This document shows, in pieces, positions 1 to 12,789 of a DNA stretch of 64,000 nucleotides (position 1 is its first letter; the number at the start of each line of letters is the position of its first letter). The notes beneath the pieces were generated by a model that was not told the DNA's origin, searched no databases, and was given only the letters and a program-made list of their open reading frames with translations. Both the position numbers and the translations under genes were made by a program. The stretch is taken from assembly GCF_025118155.1 (NCBI RefSeq), contig NW_026251409.1:124501-188500 (forward strand). The letters run 5' to 3'. Source of the stretch: Cokeromyces recurvatus. Its lineage: Eukaryota; Mucoromycota; Mucoromycetes; Mucorales; Mucoraceae.

Positions 1-576
1 AAAGCACTTACAGTGCATTGTCGCACAAAAGAGCAACGTTCAACAGAGAAGGCAAATTGGGAGATGATGAAGGATATTGTAGATACTGTCAAATCGATTC
101 GTGATATCCCTGTCATCGTAAATGGCGATATATTTCAATGGTCAGATATAGAAAGAGTAAAAAAATTAACATATTCGGATTCAGTCATGATGGCTAGAGG
201 TGCACAATGGAATCCTTCTGCATTCAGGAGGGAAGGACTTTTACCATTTGAAACAGTTGTACGAGCTTATATTAAAAAGGCCATTGATTATGATAATCTT
301 TTTCAAAATACAAAATATGTGCTCTTGAGTATGAATACGGAAGACACAACTCATACACGATCTGAACTATATACTAGAATACAAAGATCTAAATCGATGA
401 GAACTATCTGTGAGCTCTTTGATTTAGTGGATTATTATGAAGAAGCTATTAAAAAACAAAAGTCCAAGTTGGAAGAAGCTGAAAAGACTAAGGAATTACT
501 TGAAGAAGGAAAGAGAAGTAGAGAAGATGATAGTGTGATTGCTGAGCCTGTAGAAAAGAAATCCAAGAAGGATTAA
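1..576 (+). CDS. DUS2: tRNA-dihydrouridine(20) synthase, 3' part (DUS2/SMM1)
   Basis: Flavoenzyme that reduces uridine 20 of the tRNA D-loop to dihydrouridine. The gene enters from the left edge already open, so the FMN-binding barrel start and the catalytic cysteine lie outside the window. Visible parts are the HCRTKEQR segment typical of Dus enzymes, the barrel strand IPVIVNGDI, the MMARGAQWNPSAF phosphate-binding region, and then the helical tRNA-binding domain. The protein ends in a charged Lys/Glu tail (about the last 50 residues) rather than the double-stranded RNA-binding domain of animal DUS2, as is usual in fungi. The stop is TAA at 574-576. The reading frame is unbroken from base 1; the GTG at base 13 is internal and not a start. 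The family call is secure; the subfamily rests on the DUS2-like C-terminal domain. Confidence 0.9.
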   Translation, partial: KALTVHCRTKEQRSTEKANWEMMKDIVDTVKSIRDIPVIVNGDIFQWSDIERVKKLTYSDSVMMARGAQWNPSAFRREGLLPFETVVRAYIKKAIDYDNLFQNTKYVLLSMNTEDTTHTRSELYTRIQRSKSMRTICELFDLVDYYEEAIKKQKSKLEEAEKTKELLEEGKRSREDDSVIAEPVEKKSKKD

Positions 577-770
577 AAAACAAAAACCTATATCATATAG
601 ATAGAATGTGTACATACATATAAAGATTACCTTAATAAATAGAACAAGCATATTAAGCTTATAATATATTTGTATATTTATTTATTATATGAAACTAATC
701 ATTATGTAGATATTATAATATAACTTGTGTGCATATAGATGTATATATAAATGAATAAGGTCCTCATTAT

Positions 771-2038
771 TTAGACACTTTGAGCAATACGAGGCCAGGT
801 TTGACGAATCTATTCATATTATTGTTATTCATTCGTTATTTATTTATATATAAATCTCTATTCTATTACATACCTTTTCATATAACTCTGGCTTTGTTCT
901 AAGAGAGAAAAAAAGAAAAAAAAAAAAAAAAGAAAAGAATGGAGATTAATCTCTGTTGGTAGATGTGTGATACAATATGTATTACCTTCTTAATGCTTCA
1001 GGATCTTCAGCAAGGCAAACAAAGGTAGTTGCTACACCACTAGAGATGACAGTTGCAATAGTAGAAAACATGGAAGCACCGATCAAGAAGCACATCATAA
1101 TGACAACAGGTGTCATATTTCCAGCTTGATTAAAAGTTGGTTTAGCCACTTCAAGATAAATAAAACCTAATAAAGAACAAAGTATACCGACAAGCAAACC
1201 ACCTAATAATAAGAATAGTTATTAAAAAGAAAAGAAAAAAAAAGCGATAAAGAGAGAGAAAGAAAGAAATAGTAGCAAGTGCTATACATACCCATAAATA
1301 ATACATTTCCTATTAAATTATCGTTAATCATTGCCTCTATACCACGATCTTTGATCATGGTCCATGTTCTTCTAGCAGATGGAATAAAGGCTTGGCCATA
1401 AATAGCTACGCCACTAAATGCATAATAGTTGAACCATTCCTAAAGAAATAGAAATGAATACATATATATTTTATATATATATATATATGCAACAATCGTC
1501 GTGATAATCATGTCATTCATTGTAATACTTACAAATAATCCAGCTGCACAGTTAACTATGCATTGAATGATGCAAATAAAGAATGCTGTGCATGCATTGT
1601 CTGTATTCGACCTTGCAATTTGCAAAAAGTATCGAATAAGATTAACAAAGGCAATTAAAAGGGCACCAAAGCAAATAGAACCAAAACTGGTAGTTAAAGC
1701 GCGTTTAAGGCTCCCCCAGATTGGATGTCGAACACCATCATTCAAAAAATAAACAGTGGCAAAGATACCGGCTAAAGTGACATGCGTAACATAAGATATG
1801 ACTTGTGATGTCCAATAAAATGAAAATACTAAAAACACCATAGCACAATTAAGTTTAGAATTATTACTACTAGAACTATACCAAGCTTGATAAATGCCGA
1901 TAACAGTGAACATGAATAAAAAGTTGAAAGCAGTCTGAATAATTAACGAAATAAAGCCAATTACTATTGTTGAAGGATATTTTCGAGTAATACTAGTAAT
2001 GGTTTGTAGCATGACTATTTGTATATATTCAAATTAGG

Positions 2039-2091
<53 letters not shown>

Positions 2092-3016
2092 TGAACAAAA
2101 CCTGTAGCAAAAGGAATTCGACTCTTCCACCAAAAGAAACAAGCAACATAGAGACATGCAAAAATTAAAAAGACGATAGCAGCAGAATAATAATGCATTA
2201 CAAAGTAATAAATAGTAACACCAAAATAAACGATAATAGAACCAATAAAGGTAACGACAATCAATGGCTTCGGGAAACTATAGATGTATACATATATATT
2301 AATCTTTTTTTTTCTTTTTTTTTTTGCTTCTTTTGCATATATATATATATTCATAAGCTACGTTACAGATTAGCAAATATCAAATACAAAAAGCTAATAC
2401 CAAATCCAACAATAGCAGAGAGTCCAAAAATTTTAAATGTAGTAGTATCAAATGTTAAACCTGGATATGCATTCTCTGATTGTACACCATGATAAGATCC
2501 ACTATGACTTCGATAGGTCCTTAAAGCAACCACAGCTAATCCAATAAAGGCCCCTAAATTACATAACCAAAGAAGAATTGCCCAAATATCTCGCCAACCT
2601 GAGGCCTGCTTGATTCCTTTCTCACCTGTTTCCCCACCATTTTCATTATTATATGTCTGAGTCGGTGGTATATTATAAAGAGGAGGCTTTTGATGATCAT
2701 AAGATTGACCATAAGGTTGGCCATGGTATTCAGGATGATGCGTTTGATCTGTCTGGTTTGTATTATAGGGTTCATTGGGAGGAGGCGGATAATATCTATT
2801 GTTATCAGAAGTAGTTGGATATGTAGTTTGATTCACTGGAGGAGGTGGATAATGTTGATGGCTGTCATGAGCTGGATACATTGTTTGTTGATTTTCGGGA
2901 GGGGGAGGATAATATCTGTTAGTATCATTCATTGGATAAGTGGTTTGTTCATTTAAAGGAGGAGGAGGATAATGTATATTAGTATCAGCTTGAGGATATG
3001 TGTTAGTCTGTTCCAT
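771..3016 (-). CDS. PNS1: PNS1/CTL-family choline-transporter-like membrane protein
   Basis: Seven exons read on the minus strand: 3016-2367, 2277-2102, 2014-1533, 1439-1292, 1202-986, 898-874 and 809-771 (1737 bases, 578 residues). The first 100 or so residues are soluble and rich in Pro, Tyr and Asn, with four repeats of a YPPPP core. After a charged stretch, WAILLWLCNLGAFIGL opens about ten membrane segments. The C-terminal signature AEDPEALRRTKPELYEK and the final helix IRQTWPRIAQSV only appear after splicing a 25 base micro-exon (874-898) to a 39 base last exon, which strongly supports the model. The family is homologous to SLC44 choline transporters; yeast PNS1 sits in the plasma membrane and its substrate is unsettled. 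Intron 1 ends in an AT microsatellite and intron 2 contains a 30-base T run on the plus strand. Confidence 0.9.
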
Positions 3017-3176
3017 ACTAATCTTTATAAAGAAGAAAAAGAAAAAAAAAAGAAAATGCGATAAATTGATTTTTTTTTCTTTTTCTATATATATATAAAA
3101 AAAAATTATGCAGTTTATTGCTTCAAGTAATACAAAAATCTTTAATGTACATAAATTAAAAGGACATACGCATATA

Positions 3177-5685
3177 TTAAAGCTTGTCATTAAGATTTAC
3201 AGCAGCACTATTGGTATAATCAAATAATGATAGCTGTTGCTGCTGCTGTTGTTGTTGTAACTCTAGTGATGTCGTTACAATAGGAATATTATTTATATCT
3301 TGAATCCAATACTCACTGTTATTAGTTATCCAAGAATTGTAATAAGAACAACTTTCTATAGATGATTGTAATAATTCTGTTGCTCCTTTTTCTTTTTCTT
3401 CTTCTTCCTTTTGTTGTTGTTGTAACAATGATGTCATGAGATAAGTCGTTGTTATTTTCGGATCTACATATTGGCTTGTAATGTCATTTATCATCATAGG
3501 AGGAGGAATATTAAAATACTTCTCATCAAAAGTATAACTACTACTTATATTTTCAAAAGTAAATGCAGGGTAGTTTTCCTTCAAGAAAGAATGGATAGTA
3601 GTTTGTAATGGTATAGTTATAGTCTTCCAATTATCCCAAATAGAAGGCATATCTAAAATTATCTCGGCCATTTTTAGGTAATATTGAATTTTTTCTGATT
3701 TTTCCAATTGATATGCATGCATCAGTACCTGCGAGGCAGCATCTAGAGTATACAAAATGATACCGTATGGCAAGAATCTAGGTTGATTTTGATAATTAGT
3801 GGAATCACTTAAAAATAATAAACATTTTTCAATTGCGTCTATAGCTTTTGGCATAGCAGATGTTATAGCTAATATATGATTTGTATCTGTAAGATCAAGT
3901 GTAGAAGGAAGATGATGCTCATGTAGGTTAAAAGGATCTTGCTTTCGTTTCCTTTCAGGATTCAATAAAGTATCCCGTAAGAATAAAAGACATATTCCAA
4001 AATATAAATGATATAACTCCAGAGTACATGCTTGAAGGCTTGATATATTTTTTCTATTATTTTCTATCAACTCTTGAAACTCATCAAGTACTTTCCTCAT
4101 TTTCTTTTCAATCATATTAATAGTAATATCCTGTCCTTGGTCATCTTCAATGACAATAAAACTTTCCTCCTTATCAAGTTTAGAAAAAGATGACTTTGTG
4201 ACTGTAGTAGTATTTAGTATATGCGGTATTTGCAATATTAGCTTAGAAGTTATTTTTGATATGATTGTTTTTACGTAGAATGCCTCGACTATATAAGCAT
4301 ACATTTTACATGTTCTTGGATTGTTATTTTCTCTATCATATTGATAAGACTTGGATGAATCGATATTAGGTGGAGGATAAGGTTGATGATGAAAAGTGAC
4401 TACTCTTGGAACTTTATCAACTTTGAAAGAAAGCATGAAGAAAAAAAAAGAAAACAATCAGAATTTTATCCTATAAAAAGAAGAAGAAGAAAAAAAAAGA
4501 AGCCTTACATTCAACAGATCCACGTATTGTATGTTCAAAAGCAGACCAAAAAGTAACTAAAAGTAACTCTTTTTCAACAGGATTTAAATTAGTACTTAGG
4601 GTAGTGGTGTTGCTATCAAAAGATAATCCTAATTTTGATGCTATAGAATAGGATATAGCAATAAGTGTTGTACCCCTTTTTGGAAAACCAAAATTAACTT
4701 CAAACAAAGCTAATAATACAATCGCTTGATAGCTGCTTAATGCTGCCTCAGCTGAATTTTTTGATAGCAAATAATAAGCGTACTCTAAGAAAGGATTTCT
4801 ATCTTTTTTATACAGTCCATTCCAAAACTCGAGTGGTTTCCCATCTAAAATTTGTGACTTGTATAGGGACGTACCATAAATGACTGAAAGCAATAATGGA
4901 TCAGCTGTATCTGTCCAATACGATTGTAAGAGTATTGTTTTGTTTACAATGATCGAATAAGGATCGATTGAAAAAAAGCATTCAATTAGGTTAATAGCTT
5001 GCTGAGGTGGTAATGAGTTAAGCGGATTATTAATTGAATGTAAGTAGCAATTGTATAAAGAGGGTTCAAAAAAACTAGTGGTAGGGTCATATTTATAAAG
5101 AATAGTTGTAAATTTCAAGTTGGAACAAAAAGGGAAATGAAGTTTTGAAATGCGTTTCAGCAATATAGCAGCAATATCAGCACTGAACCAAATAAAGCTT
5201 TGTGTCAAATCAAATATCTTAATCCTCATGCTAAATTTAGAAGAAGACTCGTTGCACGTTATGAGTTGGTAATCGTCATTTTCTCCTAAAAGACTTTTTT
5301 TCAAGGTTGAATTGATAAAATAGGTCGAAAAGATGTTATTTATGTATTGAGTAAGATTGAACTGAGTTGCACTGTTGGAATGTTTCAAAGGAGGAATTAA
5401 AGATGTAACTGATGCATTTTCAAAAATGAATTCTCGACAAAAAGTAGTGGTTGAGCGTGTATTTAAATTTGTTGTGATTGCTGTTAATTTATTATCAACA
5501 CCTGTGGCAACTTGTGAAAGTGCTAATTTATTTACAACGGCATTTTTAGGTGGCCGTCCAACAGCTCTATGCTCTTGATACACACAATTTATTTGTCTCT
5601 TTTCGCAACGACTGCATGGCTTTCCCCCATCGCATTTTACTTTTTTTGTTCGACACTGTAAGCAACTAACTTTTCTTTTAGCCAT
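3177..5685 (-). CDS. Zn2Cys6 fungal-specific transcription factor
   Basis: Two exons, 5685-4509 and 4420-3177, give 806 residues. The binuclear zinc cluster lies at the N-terminus, with Cys at residues 8, 11, 18, 24, 27 and 34 in the spacing C-x2-C-x6-C-x5-C-x2-C-x6-C, followed by a basic linker ending in GRPPK. The middle (roughly residues 200-400) has the helical composition of the fungal-specific transcription factor domain, including FWSAFEHTIRGS at the exon junction. The C-terminal third holds Gln and Glu runs. The intron (4421-4508) has donor GTAAGG and a long pyrimidine acceptor ending CAAAG. The start is the ATG at 5685 because upstream codons are only poly-Phe from T tracts. It is nuclear by family; target genes cannot be deduced. 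Confidence 0.88.
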
Positions 5686-6830
5686 ATCAAAAAAAAAAAA
5701 AAAGAAAAAAAAACAGCGGGTGTTATTGATAATAAATTCAAAAAAAAAAAAAAAAAAAAAAAAAAAGCGGCAATTAATTGGACATGTCAAATAATGGTCT
5801 TAGATCTACGTTTCACTACGGCATCATCAATGATAATAAGCAGATTCTCTGGTCTAAGCTTAATGAATAACATATGATCGATTATAATGATAGTTAAATA
5901 TAATCTTCTTATTGAAAAGAAGGCCCAATACTGAATAGCCTGAATAACCTAAAGCATTTGTAAATAAACCCTAAGCATAGAGTATACTTATTACTGTTGT
6001 GTATTCTAAAGTTATTAAAGAGTTGTATGTATGCTTAGTTTTAGGATAACTTTAAATAGTATAGCTAATAATCATAAAGAGTAGACAATTGACATGATCA
6101 TTAATTCAGGATTAGTTAATAGATTGTTTTGCTAATAGAAAACTTACAATTTACTTGTAGTAAAAGAAAAAAGTATATTTTATATCAACAGTATACATCT
6201 AGAATAGTGTTGATATTAGTTGTTACACATTCCCTCTTTTTCTTTATATTCGTAGAGGATTTGGTGTTATCAGCACTTCAAGTTTTATACCATTAACTAA
6301 TTACTAGATTAAAGAACTGGGTTCTTTAATAATAGATTCACTTTTTATGTAGGTAATATCAGCATACAGAATTATAAATGAAAGCCTATAAATTGTTGAA
6401 TCACACTAGATATCTTTAGCTATATATCACATCTTTTGTTTTTTCTTATTGATTCTACATTTAGTACTACTAGTAATAAGTAAGCTAACTTGGTTGATTC
6501 GACATTAAAATACTTGGTAGAACTAAACATACTAGGGAGCACTAAAAGGATATAATAAAGCTCCAAAAGAGAAACTCTAATCGGCACTGTCTTATCATAA
6601 ATCATTCCAATGTTTTACATTACAGGTTATTAAAGTGTCTATTATTTATATTAAATAACAAAGTCATTATATACCGGCATTATTCACTTTTACAAAAATG
6701 CTATAACTAACTTTAGTCATGGACTTGGAATAATGCATAAAAAAAATTAAAATAACGTCTAAAAATCCCCAAATATGCTTTATCTTCTTTGTTTTTTTAT
6801 TACTTTTTTTTTTTTTTTTTTTTTTTAGGA
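5686..6830. other. intergenic, AT-rich, no gene seen
   Basis: Divergent spacer between the Zn2Cys6 gene and the next plus-strand gene. It has A/T runs just upstream of the Zn2Cys6 start and a T run ending in TAG at 6806-6828. A 61-codon open stretch at 6420-6605 has no family hallmark and biased composition, so I do not call it. Confidence 0.6.
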
Positions 6831-8279
6831 ATGCGACCTTCATTGTGTAATAGTAGTAATAGCCGCGAAAATGATGTTAGAAAATATAATAGTGATACAC
6901 AAATAAATAAAATGGAGAAAATAGATTTCTTTCAATTTAATGTGACCGAACCTTCTTCTCCAACAAAGAAAAATAATCAGATCAAAAAATGTTGGGTCAT
7001 AATGGAAAAGTTAGCTGACCAAATTAAAAAGATAAAACAACAAGCGTCGCATTACAGAACAAGCCATCATGATAGCGATATGAATAATCCGTTTGTTTTC
7101 TTGGAGACTAGCTCTTATTTTAGGAATTCAATAGAGTTTTCATATATTTTCAACTATTCCGAAGGTAACTTAATCTGTAGAATGGAAATTATAATATAAA
7201 TCATTCTTCTTTCTTAAATTAGTGAATGGCTTTCGACAGTCATTTATATTGAATCCAGATGACGGGCAAAGAGCAGTTAACAAAGTCAAGCACAAAAATG
7301 GCAAATCTAGAATAAAACAACAACAGACCCATTTTAAGAGAGAGAAAAAATCAACAAATTCGTTGATGATGTCAACACATGCAAAAAATTTGATTAATTC
7401 GTATGTCTCCTTTACATTATTATACATATTTGCTAGTAAGAGTCAATTTGTACCAGCAACAAAAGATCAAAGAAAAAGTCAATTTCAATTTAATTGTCTT
7501 TATCAACAACAACCTCAAATAACACTTGTAGATAATAATCCTAAAGCTTTATTAAAAATAAGGCAGCAAATACTAGATTTCGAAATACCTGCAGACTGGA
7601 CGCGCATACCTTTAGAAAGACTTGTTGATAAAAAAGCAAATAAGCATAATGACTAGTAAGATTATGTCTTTAAAATAGTGAAAAAAACTATTCCAATTTT
7701 TTTTTTTTTTTGAATTGTAGTTTATATCCAAAAGATGCATTTGATTTAATTAAAAACTTAAGAAACAAAAAGAAGAACATAGAGATTCAAATTAAACGAA
7801 TCGAAGAAAGTAAAGAATCAATATTAGAGTACAAAATAAAGTTAGATATGCTAGAACAGAATAGTCTTCAAGTTATGTGACAAATATATATATACATAGA
7901 AAGGAAATAGGTTATTAACACTTTGAAATAGATACTTGACTATTTTAAAGAAGAAGAATTGTCAAAAGAGTTAATGTCTCCTATAGAACACAATATATTT
8001 TTACTAGAAAAAGAACACCTAAAGTGTACTTATCTAATCAAGAAAATCAATAATGAAATTAATATGAAGAATCCATCTATTTGTTTGGATGATATGCAAA
8101 TTAAAGTACAAGCTCTGCATAAATTACTTTATTTATGGTTTCTGTTAAAATTTTGTTTATGTCCATTAAGTAGTAAGATATTAATTGAAAGTTATAGTCT
8201 TAGTTGCTTGACTTCTAATCTTTTTTTTTTTGCAGTAGTTATTTTAGGCGTTATAGTTATTTTCATGCTTTATTTCTGA
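6831..8279 (+). CDS. uncharacterised coiled-coil protein with C-terminal membrane segment
   Basis: I do not recognise this protein. The model is four exons, 6831-7164, 7223-7655, 7721-7871 and 7932-8279, giving 421 residues with all phases matching. Residues about 255-345 are dense in Lys, Glu, Ile and Leu in heptad-like order and should form coiled coil. The C-terminus is hydrophobic (FAVVILGVIVIFMLYF), as in a tail-anchored protein, and is preceded by a second hydrophobic stretch rich in Leu, Phe and Cys. The N-terminal half is polar and low in complexity. The third intron uses a weak donor (GTTATG), and a further intron near 8130-8235 cannot be excluded; it would remove the membrane tail. 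Codon use resembles its neighbours. A role at a membrane is an inference from the tail only. Confidence 0.5.
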
Positions 8280-8561
8280 TTTGCATATGTAGCACTTTTT
8301 AACATTTATTTGTTTGGAATTTCTTTTTATATACAAATATATAGAAAGTAAACAAAAAATGACGGAGTACAAATCAGATGAAAGGCTTAATATTTTACTT
8401 TCTATTGTTTATTTTAATGAGAATTTGTTCTTCGTCTTATAACAAAAAAGGAGAGGCTTCTTATAAATATGACGTTGTGTAACAGCATAAAAATAAAAGT
8501 AGCGTATGATTTCATAATAATAAGAAATGCATGTGTAATTGTCGTATGTGGCATTTTGCAG

Positions 8562-8592
<31 letters not shown>

Positions 8593-8709
8593 TTGCATTA
8601 TAAATTTTATATAAACTTTTAAATATTCCTTTTCTTCTTCTTCTTTTTTTTCTTTAATATTTAATCTAGTTTTTTTTCATTTTACTTGTACAGTTACCAT
8701 TATTAACTC
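8280..8709. other. intergenic, leader of the FYVE gene
   Basis: AT-rich spacer with a T run at about 8569-8594 and further pyrimidine tracts up to the next start codon. No gene or RNA seen. Confidence 0.6.
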
Positions 8710-11494
8710 ATGTTGAAAGAGCCGCAAACGAGTACAAATTTCTTGAAAAGGAGTAATGAATTTACTTTCCCCTCTCCACTCTTAGCGTCACCTCATCAAT
8801 CACAAGGAAAATATAAAACTAAATTAATAAATAGACGGCAGTCGATTACAAGGAATACAGCATCAAGTCTTGCAAAGATAGTGCGTCCTAATTCAAATGA
8901 AAAGCAAAATACGACTGTAATTCTTCCTGATTCAGCTACAGTAGTTAATCAAAGACAACAGTCATCCACAATGAAAACTAGGAAACAATCATTGAATGTG
9001 ATAATCCCAATAGATAGCAAACCATTAACAATGATGGATCATGTTGGTACGACTGATAAAATTCAAAAAAGAAGGCAATCTTGGTCTCCAGTGAAAGCAG
9101 GTGCTTCTTCATCGCCCAATCCAGTACAGGTCATAAATGAAACAGCACCAGGAAATCCTTCTTCTAATTCACCAATACCAGAAAGAAAGGTCCTTTTGAC
9201 ATTAAAAAAAGATAGTGATGCCAACAGTACAATCTCTTTTGCTAGTAATAATACTTGTGATAACCTTTCTATTAAAGATTTGAGTAAAAATACACCTAAA
9301 AAACCAACATCAAAAACTTCTTTTACCGAAGATATTACCAACATGAAGCATGCATCATCATCATCATCATCATCAACATTAACAATATCATCATCTAGAT
9401 ATTCCTATAAACAAACATCTAAAACATCTTCTCGAAATAATCCTATCACTAATAACATTAAGAAAAATTCAATTACTGAGCATGCAGGGAAAAATCAATC
9501 ATTAAATTCCCTTGAAACTCCTTCTGCATCTTTATCACCAACTCCTGATAATGTAAGTAGTAGTCTATTATAAAGTTATAGACAAAAAAAAAAAAGGTTG
9601 TTATTATAGATATGAGTATAGATTTATGTACGGGTTTTATTTATTTATTTTAGACTTTCTATAATCCTTCCTCACAAGGATGTACATATTTTGAGTATAA
9701 TAAATACATTTCGGATGACAATGAGCAGTTGCCAGGTTACATGAGACGTCCTATTTGTGTAGCATGCAATCGCAACGTTAAAGTTACGTCAATTTCTGAA
9801 AATACGGCACACAGTCATTACAACACTATGAACAATAGATTTTCAAGTACAATGTCTCTAAAAAATAATAATAGTAATAGTAGTAGTAGTAGTAGTAGTA
9901 GTAATAAAAGAAAGTCTTCCTCAATTTCTGCTACAACAGTGACGAAGAATCATGATCATTTTTCAAACGACATGAATCCATTGAAATTTTGTATTCCAAA
10001 TAATAATAAATACAACATCGTGACGAAAAAGACAAAAAGCTCTGAGACTATTACTGAAAGAAATAGCAATGTTCCTATTGATCATTCGGATTCTACAACT
10101 CAGATGATAGAAGCAACATCAACAGTGTGTTTAGATACGTCCATGAGTAGTCAGCAAAGTGATAAAAGTATACCTAATAATAAGAAAGATGAATATTCTC
10201 GATACCCTAGCAGTAGTAACGATCATCAAAAAATAAACTTTAGAGCAGATTGTCCTACATCACCCATCCCTACCGCTACCCAACGAAGAACAAATGATGT
10301 TACTCTTCAAAGAACGAACTTCATTTGTTCATCGCACCTTGACAGCCAACCTCAAACTTCCTCAAGGCAGCAACTCAAAAACAGAATATCTGATCCATCA
10401 TTATTGCATCTTCCCATTACCACCATTAAAAAATGGGCTACACTCTTATCCCAGCAGCAACAACAACTTCTTTTTATTCTTATGCAAAATGGCAAGAATG
10501 ATGAAGATTTAAAATTAATCCGAAATAATATCAAAGTAGTAACAAATCAGGAACAATTTGAAACGGCCCTATTCGAAACACAGTTAGAGATTTTACAAAA
10601 ATTTACCACCATGCTACAACAAAGAAAAAAGGAAACCTTGTTTTCTTCACCTATTACTACTATATACAACAACAACAACAACAACAACAACAGTCATGGA
10701 TTGTTATCTACTAAAAATGATATCCGTGAGGAAAATGAGGCGGTATTCAGGTCACTGATGAAACCAACAAGTTGGCAAACAAAATTAGAATATGGTGCTG
10801 TTCGTTTAAAATGGAATGTAAACCGATGGATAGGAAATTTGATTGTTGGCACAGGTGATATTGAGGCACATGAATATGATCCACTTGGGTATCCTAAAGA
10901 TGTTATTATTTCTGGTATCTGTGTCACTACTGAACTTGAATTACTTCCAAAGGTAAGCATCCAGTTCTTCTTCTTTTTTTTTCCCCTTATATAACTTACA
11001 TGTCTTCATGTTTAAAGAGCTTTCAAAAATATTACAAACCAAACCATGATGGTTCAAGAGAGATTATTTGCCATAAATACATTATAAGGTTAAATAGAGA
11101 AAAGCGTTTAACAACTTTTCAACTATTAGAAAAAGGAAAATGGGCAAAAGACACTTCCGTAACAAAATGTGAATTTTCAATGAAGGATAAAAACGAAAAG
11201 ACAAAACAGTGTCATGTCAAGTTTGGTCTATTTACTCGGCGACATCATTGTAGAAGGTATATATTTATATATATATTTGTATGTATAAGATAATAAAGAA
11301 TGTTTGAAATTGATTTTGCCTATTGTCTTTTATATATATACATATATAGTTGCGGACATATCTTTTGTCATACTCACAGTTCAAATCTTTTACCTCTATT
11401 TGCATCTAATGGTGAAGAGCGTGGTGAATGGTCTCGCGTATGCGATCTATGCTTCTTTAATCGCATTGATGCACAATCTTTAACTAGATCATAA
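8710..11494 (+). CDS. FYVE zinc-finger protein
   Basis: Four exons, 8710-9552, 9654-10952, 11018-11256 and 11350-11494, encode 841 residues. The first 550 are disordered, rich in Ser, Thr, Asn and Lys, with Ser, Asn and Gln runs from simple repeats. A Cys pair (CVACNRNVK) follows exon junction 1. A folded region near residues 640-740 precedes the C-terminal FYVE domain. That domain has the WxxD motif (KWAKD), the RRHHCRSCG core made by joining exons 3 and 4, a CHTHS element and the RVCDLC end. FYVE domains bind phosphatidylinositol 3-phosphate on endosomes and vacuoles. Oddly, the first two cysteines are 13 residues apart instead of two. The function beyond endosomal targeting is unknown; it does not look like Vps27, EEA1 or Fab1. 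Confidence 0.85.
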
Positions 11495-11660
11495 AGAAAT
11501 TTACTTATATATGAAGAGAAAAGAGATACTTATTTAAATAATAACATATGTATATTACTACGTTTCAAAGAAGTATATTTTTTTTTATTTAATATAATAT
11601 TTTACAAAATTTTTTAAAAAAAAAATTAACACAAATAAAGATTAATATATGCTGTTTTAA

Positions 11661-11716
<56 letters not shown>

Positions 11717-12789
11717 AAAAGAAATTAAAAAGAAAAATCGTTATTTACCTAATTATAGCATCACAAACTTAATTATTTGAGTCTAGAATATGTCTTGATT
11801 ATATATAGACCTTCGCGTAGAAAAAAAAAGTGGCATAAAATAGAATTTCTATTTTATTTTATTTTATTTTATTTTTTTTTTTCAAAGAAAAGTACGATGA
11901 CTGCTGAATGGAAATTTAATATGATAAGCATCATATGTAGAGGTGAGACTATCTTTTATCAATTTATGGAAGTAGTTTGACAGGTTCTCTTGGCATGTGG
12001 TAATAATAATAATGCTGGTTTAAATTACCGATATTTACTATTTCCTCGGATCATCTACCACAGTTATGCTGCTTATTGTATTTATGCACACTATGATATT
12101 ATAATAATATTAATAAAGCAAGTTGTATACATATATATATATATACAAAAAAAAAAAAGGAAAAAAAAAGGCAATAAATGAACGATAGCTGACTTCATTA
12201 AACCCATATATTGTCATGGAAACTAATTTGTACAGAATTGAGGTACCTGAAAAATAAAGTAATATTAAAATAAAAAACGTGCAACATTAGTATACTGTTT
12301 TTAGATATTTTAATTGAGGTAGTAGTATCTTTGATCTTCGGTCTTTAAACTTAGAATAATAAAGCTGAAGTATTTCTGTAAGTTATATTGTCAACGATAT
12401 GAAATGAATAATAAAAAAAAGTGAAGTGAAACAAAATAAATACTGCATTTTAGTATAAATGCATATGTCGTTATTTCATGATAAAAATATTGCAGCTTAT
12501 ATTAATAGACTTATAATTCCTTTTTATTTTTTAATTCTATGTTATATATAAACTTATTAATATCTTTTTTTTTTCTACTTAATTATCTGAAGTTAGAAAG
12601 CGATGTATACTTTTTTTAACATCATATTAAAAAAAAAGAAAAAGAAAAAAAAAAAAGACCACTCTATTATATCAGTAATTAAGGCTCCATTTGAAATATT
12701 TGAAAAAAAAAAAGATCTCCTTTTTTTTGGGTGTAGTAGTAAATGAGGGAAACTAGTCAAGGTGATAAAAAATTTATTTTTATGAAGAA
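11495..12789. other. intergenic, no gene seen
   Basis: AT-rich spacer between two plus-strand genes. It carries a 49-base T run (11663-11711), a TTTTA repeat near 11850-11870 and an AT microsatellite near 12130. Short open stretches here are low complexity and lack splice-supported extension. Confidence 0.6.
11663..11711. repeat. 49-base T homopolymer
   Basis: Uninterrupted T run seen directly, 169 bases after the FYVE stop codon. It could be the relic of a retroposed poly(A) tail or slippage; nothing next to it resolves this. The length in the assembly may be inaccurate. Confidence 0.9.

Noticed and set aside
2034..2354. 106-codon minus-strand frame with poly-Lys end
   Set aside because: Only its middle is exon 2 of PNS1; the ends are intron microsatellites.
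5375..5578. plus-strand open frame within the Zn2Cys6 gene
   Set aside because: Antisense shadow of the transcription factor's first exon; no splice or family support.
11777..12181. two plus-strand open stretches after the FYVE gene
   Set aside because: Phe/Tyr/Ile-rich low complexity from T and AT repeats, no splice-supported extension.
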